From contig DAOUBT010000052.1 of NCBI GenBank assembly GCA_034432595.1, forward strand, positions 131,210 through 195,209: 64,000 bases of DNA, read 5' to 3'. The notes beneath the pieces were generated by a model, which was given only the letters and a program-made list of their open reading frames with translations, was not told the DNA's origin and ran no database searches. Below, in pieces: positions 60,707 to 64,000 of this stretch (the first letter of the stretch is position 1; every line of letters starts with the position of its first letter). A program made the translations under genes and the position numbers. The DNA comes from DAOTZR01 sp034432595. Its GTDB lineage: Bacteria; Chloroflexota; Anaerolineae; B4-G1; SLSP01.

Positions 60707-63103
60707 TTAAGGCCCCCACACATCGGTAACGCTCTTGGAGCTGCCTGCCGCGGGCGTGGTGGTGACGTTATTATTCCCCGGCTCCCAGATGACGTTGCTA
60801 TTTTGTTTGACGATGTATTTGTATTCGATGGTGCGATTGCAATTAGCGCTGCTGAACGTCACTGTCCCGCGCCAGGTGTCGCTATCCACCCACTGCAACG
60901 GCGCTGCGGCAGAGGTGTTCCAGTTCCCCAACTCGCTCACGTTCCCCACCACGTACATGTTCTGCCCGTAAGAGGTGACGTATCCATCCACCGTGAAGGT
61001 AACCTGACAGGTCTGCGGCGGCTGTCCCTGCCCGTAGTACACCAGAATCATGCCCTGCATGGGCGCGAGGTTGAGCGTGACCTTCCCGCCGGAGACCGTG
61101 TAAATGGCGCCGCTGAGCACGTCGCGCACCTGCGTGCCATCGCTCCACCCCAGGCTTACGCCCGGCTGATTCGGAATGCTCAGGGTGCGGCTGGCATCAC
61201 TGTTGTTGAGGGCCACCACGACATGGCCGGCTGCGTCGCTGCGGCGATAGGCGTAAGTCCCATCCAGATTGTGGATGTAAAGTGTCGTGCGGGTGCCCGT
61301 GCGCAGGGCACTGTACTGCGCACGCAGACTGATGAGCTGTTTGACGAGGTCGCGCACCTGCGTATTTTGCGCGCCGTTCCAGCCGGCGGGCGGATTAGCG
61401 AGGTAGTTACCCCACACCATGCGCGCGCGAGACCGTTCCGGTTTACCGGCACTGGCCTCATATTGCGTCAGGCCAGCCTCGGTGCCGTAGTAAATCACTG
61501 GCGGCTGCTCCAGGGTGAATTGCGAGATGAAAGCCAGCTTGAGACGGTTCACATTTTGCCCGGCCTCGAACAGGAAGCGATCCTTATCATGGTTATCGAG
61601 GAAAGTGGGCAGGACGAACTGATTGTTGTAGTACGAGGCGAAATAATTCAGCCCGTTGTTGTAAGCATCCACATTGCTCGTGCGTTTGGCAAAGAAGCTG
61701 AGGAACAGGTCGTTGTGGTCGAAGGCCAGGACGCCATCCAGTTCTCCCTCGAAAGACTTGCGCTCCGCCGCGCCACCATCCGTCCACACCTCACCCACCA
61801 GGTAGACGTTGGGATTGGCCGCCTTGACCGCCGCGCGGAAAGCCAGCCAGAAGCTATGGCTTGGCCCCGGTGCGTAGTCCAGACGCAGACCATCCACGCC
61901 ATATTGATTCACCCATGTCAGGGCCTGCTGAATGGTGGCATTGCGCGCCGGACCATAATCGTTGTCGAGCTGAGGCATCTCCTTGACGCCGAAGAAGTTA
62001 GCGTAAGAGTCATTATCTCCCCACCAGACGTTGTGGCCGGCCACGCAGGAGCTATCGTTGTAGCTCACCAATTTGCCCTGCTGATCCACCGTGCCGAATT
62101 TGTACCAGCGGAAATAGGGGCTGGCCGTGCAGCGATCGCTTGCATCCTTGAAGTAGGGGTGCTGATTGGAGCTGTGATTGGGCACAAAGTCCAGAATGAC
62201 GCGCATCCCCGCTGCCTTGGCGGCCTGAATCACCTGCATGAGTTTCTGATTCGTGCCGAAATTGTCCTCAACATCGTTGAAGTCCATCGCTTCGTAGCCG
62301 TGATAGTTGCGCACCACCCCCGGCACGCTATCGTATTCGGAGCCAATCTGCGAAGCGGGATTTTCGTACACCGGCGAAATCCACAACGTGTTCACGCCCA
62401 AATATTGCAGGTAATCTAACCGCTGCTGAATACCCGCCAGATCGCCACCGTTCCAATCAAAGAGGTTATACTGGCAGTATCCGCTAGCCTCTTTCGTGCA
62501 GTCGAGGTTGTTAGAAGTATCGCCATCGAAGAAACGATCAATGAAGACCTGGTAAATCACAGCGTCGCGCACCCAGGCCGGGGACTGAAAGGCCCCGACG
62601 TAGTAGCCAAAAGTTGTCGCCTCGCTGCTGGTCTTAAGCGTCTTGCCGGTTGGACTTTCCGCGTAGACAATATCCCCACCACCGGAATGCCAGGCCGCAA
62701 TCTTGTAGCGGACCTGTGTTCCTTGCGCCTGAGCCGGGATCGTCCCCTTCCACCATGCTACCGTGCCGCCCGGATCGGCCTCGGTGTGATCGAAAACCAT
62801 GTTGACTTTATAGCCGTTGGTCACGGTGTCATAACTGCCCTGCGGCTCTGTGCCGTTGGTTGTGTAGTAAATGCGGGCCTGATTGACCCATCCATCGTAC
62901 CCGACCTTGAGCCAGACGGTCACCGCCTGTCCGGGAAGCGGGTTGTCGGTGGCCACGCCGCCCGCGGTGATATTACCGCCGTGCCACATCCAGGCCGCGG
63001 TCGCACGCGCCGTCTGCGGGCTGACCAGAAACGCCATGCTCACGCTGAGCACCATCAAAACCAGCATAAAAAGATGCGTTGCGAAGCGAAACCGGCTGTT
63101 CAT
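60707..63103 (-). CDS. secreted GH13 alpha-amylase-type enzyme with CBM20 starch-binding domain
   Basis: 798 residues. Signal peptide 1-35. N-terminal beta domain (35-165), then the GH13 barrel with NTLWISPVYENP, region I DFVPNHSS, region II DGLRLDYAPG (nucleophile aspartate), region III VGEVW (acid/base glutamate) and region IV FLDNHDKDRF. A C-terminal amylase beta domain and a CBM20 (CQVTFTVDGYVTSYGQNMYVVGNVSELGNW, IEYKYIVK) complete it. Expected to cleave alpha-1,4-glucans outside the cell; the neopullulanase/cyclomaltodextrinase group is an alternative. AGGAGG before the ATG. A terminator lies 30 nt upstream. Confidence 0.93.
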   Translation of the reverse strand: MNSRFRFATHLFMLVLMVLSVSMAFLVSPQTARATAAWMWHGGNITAGGVATDNPLPGQAVTVWLKVGYDGWVNQARIYYTTNGTEPQGSYDTVTNGYKVNMVFDHTEADPGGTVAWWKGTIPAQAQGTQVRYKIAAWHSGGGDIVYAESPTGKTLKTSSEATTFGYYVGAFQSPAWVRDAVIYQVFIDRFFDGDTSNNLDCTKEASGYCQYNLFDWNGGDLAGIQQRLDYLQYLGVNTLWISPVYENPASQIGSEYDSVPGVVRNYHGYEAMDFNDVEDNFGTNQKLMQVIQAAKAAGMRVILDFVPNHSSNQHPYFKDASDRCTASPYFRWYKFGTVDQQGKLVSYNDSSCVAGHNVWWGDNDSYANFFGVKEMPQLDNDYGPARNATIQQALTWVNQYGVDGLRLDYAPGPSHSFWLAFRAAVKAANPNVYLVGEVWTDGGAAERKSFEGELDGVLAFDHNDLFLSFFAKRTSNVDAYNNGLNYFASYYNNQFVLPTFLDNHDKDRFLFEAGQNVNRLKLAFISQFTLEQPPVIYYGTEAGLTQYEASAGKPERSRARMVWGNYLANPPAGWNGAQNTQVRDLVKQLISLRAQYSALRTGTRTTLYIHNLDGTYAYRRSDAAGHVVVALNNSDASRTLSIPNQPGVSLGWSDGTQVRDVLSGAIYTVSGGKVTLNLAPMQGMILVYYGQGQPPQTCQVTFTVDGYVTSYGQNMYVVGNVSELGNWNTSAAAPLQWVDSDTWRGTVTFSSANCNRTIEYKYIVKQNSNVIWEPGNNNVTTTPAAGSSKSVTDVWGP

Positions 63104-63133
63104 CTTGTCCTCCTGATGGCTTTACTAGGATGT

Positions 63134-63161
63134 AAAAAAAAGCGCGTCAAAAAAGACGCGC
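63134..63161 (-). terminator. terminator after the MarR gene
   Basis: On the minus strand GCGCGTC/GACGCGC (63161-63142) around TTTTTT, followed by eight T residues (63141-63134). The amylase start is 30 nt further on and I see no promoter between. Confidence 0.92.
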
Positions 63162-63165
63162 CCTT

Positions 63166-63609
63166 TTAATGAACCGATAAATCCAGCTTGAGCATGGTGG
63201 CAAATTCGCTCGTCAGTTCCAACAGTTGCTCGCGCTTCTCATCGCTGAGCAAATCCAGGCGGCGCTTGACAGCCTCATAATGAGCCTGCCGGGCCAGCTC
63301 TAAGCGACGCAAGCCTTCCGGCGTGAGCGCCACGCGCACCAGGCGTTGATCACGGTCATCGCCACCGACCTCCACCAGTCCCTGCGCCTTGAGACGCTGC
63401 ACAAGGCGCGTGATGTTGCTGCGCGTGCACAAAAGCAACTCGGCCAGCTCGGTGATGGTGTGGCCTTCGACCACGTTCTCTTGCAGGCGCGAGAGCAAGT
63501 TGTACTGCGTGGGAGTGAGACCCGCTGTGTCCAGGGCACGCCGATCTCCATCGTCCAGCAGGACGTAGATTTCGTGAAACAGATTGTAGAGCGTCATGTA
63601 GGTATCCAT
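63166..63609 (-). CDS. MarR-family transcriptional regulator
   Basis: 147 residues. Winged helix-turn-helix with TQYNLLSRLQENVVEGHTIT, ELAELLLCTRSNITRLVQRL as recognition region, and the wing DDRDQRLVRVALTPEG. Dimerisation helices at both ends. It probably represses its own promoter at 63652-63680, which carries palindromic sites. The next gene on the same strand is the amylase, a possible target. The ligand is unknown. Confidence 0.92.
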   Translation of the reverse strand: MDTYMTLYNLFHEIYVLLDDGDRRALDTAGLTPTQYNLLSRLQENVVEGHTITELAELLLCTRSNITRLVQRLKAQGLVEVGGDDRDQRLVRVALTPEGLRRLELARQAHYEAVKRRLDLLSDEKREQLLELTSEFATMLKLDLSVH

Positions 63610-63627
63610 AGCTTCGTTAGAATGTTT

Positions 63628-63682
63628 GTTGACTAATCACCAACTATTCTAACTATACAATATTCAAGTTGATATGTCAACT
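63628..63682 (-). promoter_or_regulatory. marR promoter with palindromic operators
   Basis: On the minus strand TTGACA (63680-63675), 17-bp spacer, TATAGT (63657-63652). The palindrome AGTTGATATGTCAACT (63667-63682) covers the -35 box, and a second, imperfect site GTTGACTAATCACCAAC (63628-63644) lies downstream of the -10, a layout that suits autorepression by a MarR dimer. Confidence 0.82.
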
Positions 63683-63775
63683 ATCTTGTGCGAAAAATAG
63701 GACTAATTTCCTATTTCACCCTTGACTGACAACGGACGCATGGATGACGCATCCACGAAAGCGCCTCACGTTTCG

Positions 63776-64000
63776 CCCCGACGCCTGCGTGCTCATCGCT
63801 TATGCCTTCCCTATCTTTCCGCGCTTCACACGCTGTTTCCTCCACGGTGTCAGGTTATTAGGGGTGGGCGAAGGCAATGCCGTCGCCCACCCCAACGCCT
63901 TCGCCCACCCCGACACCTGCGTGCTCACCGCTTATGCCTTCCCTATCTTTCCGCGCTTCACACGCTGTTTCCTCCACGGTGTCAGGTTATTAGGGTGGGC
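63776..64000. repeat. 132-bp tandem repeat, two copies, runs off the window end
   Basis: The 93 bases from 63776 (CCCCGACGCCTGCGTGCTCA) recur from 63908 with only a few changes, at a period of 132 bp. Between the copies lies the dispersed palindrome GGGGTGGGCGA/TCGCCCACCCC (63861-63893). The second copy ends at the window edge with the start of another palindrome, so the array probably continues. No coding frame is seen from 63683 to the end. Confidence 0.88.

Overview
The window reads as chromosomal DNA of a bacterium of the Chloroflexota, most likely an Anaerolineae-type lineage. This is inferred from gene content, not from a marker phylogeny. Pointers are a secreted protease with a threonine-proline linker and a C-terminal IYLPF-type tail, very long GAF-rich hybrid kinases, V4R, PATAN and small-GTPase genes, a DUF4190 protein and short proline-rich membrane proteins. 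The DNA is GC-rich apart from one aminoglycoside phosphotransferase gene. Promoters look sigma70-like and often have a 16-bp spacer. Three genes seem to be transcribed without a leader.

Layout. 1-9.8 kb: end of threonine dehydrogenase, secreted C1 protease, two unknown proteins, a 23-bp minisatellite, a MOCOS-like class V aminotransferase, an HD-type protein and small membrane proteins. 9.8-12.1 kb: uvrC and tRNAs Leu, Cys and Gly. 12.5-16.8 kb (minus strand): tRNA-Thr, tRNA-Tyr, tRNA-Thr, rpmG, tRNA-Trp, secE, nusG, rplK, rplA, an L10 leader with attenuator, rplJ and rplL, all behind one clear promoter. rpoBC does not follow. 17.1-22.3 kb: hisS, NAD kinase, a zinc-finger membrane protein, a glycosyltransferase and kbl. 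22.4-24.7 kb: a sensor kinase and response regulator. 24.9-35.5 kb (plus strand): membrane protein, oligoendopeptidase F, methylmalonyl-CoA mutase large subunit, a fused beta-gamma 2-oxoacid oxidoreductase, an AlbA-type regulator, a DUF697 GTPase and an ABC-2 exporter. 35.7-37.8 kb: thrS behind a T-box leader. 37.8-39.0 kb: a 33-bp hairpin repeat and an APH(3')-like kinase gene that looks acquired. 39.1-52.5 kb (minus strand): a signalling and lipid island. 52.7-57.6 kb: recN and an ECF vitamin transporter. 57.9-60.6 kb: RicT, GT2 and a Wzm-like permease. 60.7-63.7 kb: a secreted amylase with CBM20 and a MarR regulator with its operator. The window ends in a 132-bp repeat.

The best candidate for an undescribed system is the island at about 39.9-52.5 kb. 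It joins a PATAN protein, a Ras-like GTPase, two paralogous alpha/beta-hydrolases, a V4R (hydrophobic-ligand) protein, a left-handed beta-helix protein and a homologue of cyanobacterial acyl-ACP reductase (aldehyde-forming). Next to these are a receiver-GGDEF protein, a 1669-residue five-GAF hybrid kinase with a degenerate second receiver, and a single-domain receiver. Synthesis, binding and hydrolysis of an acyl-derived molecule appear to be coupled to signal transduction. That coupling is inference from gene order and family knowledge.

Intergenic DNA is rich in repeats: a dispersed palindrome with core GGCGAAGGCAATGCCTTCGCC-like halves, two hairpin-forming tandem arrays, and several terminator-like hairpins lying directly in front of genes. 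No transposase, integrase or CRISPR array was seen.
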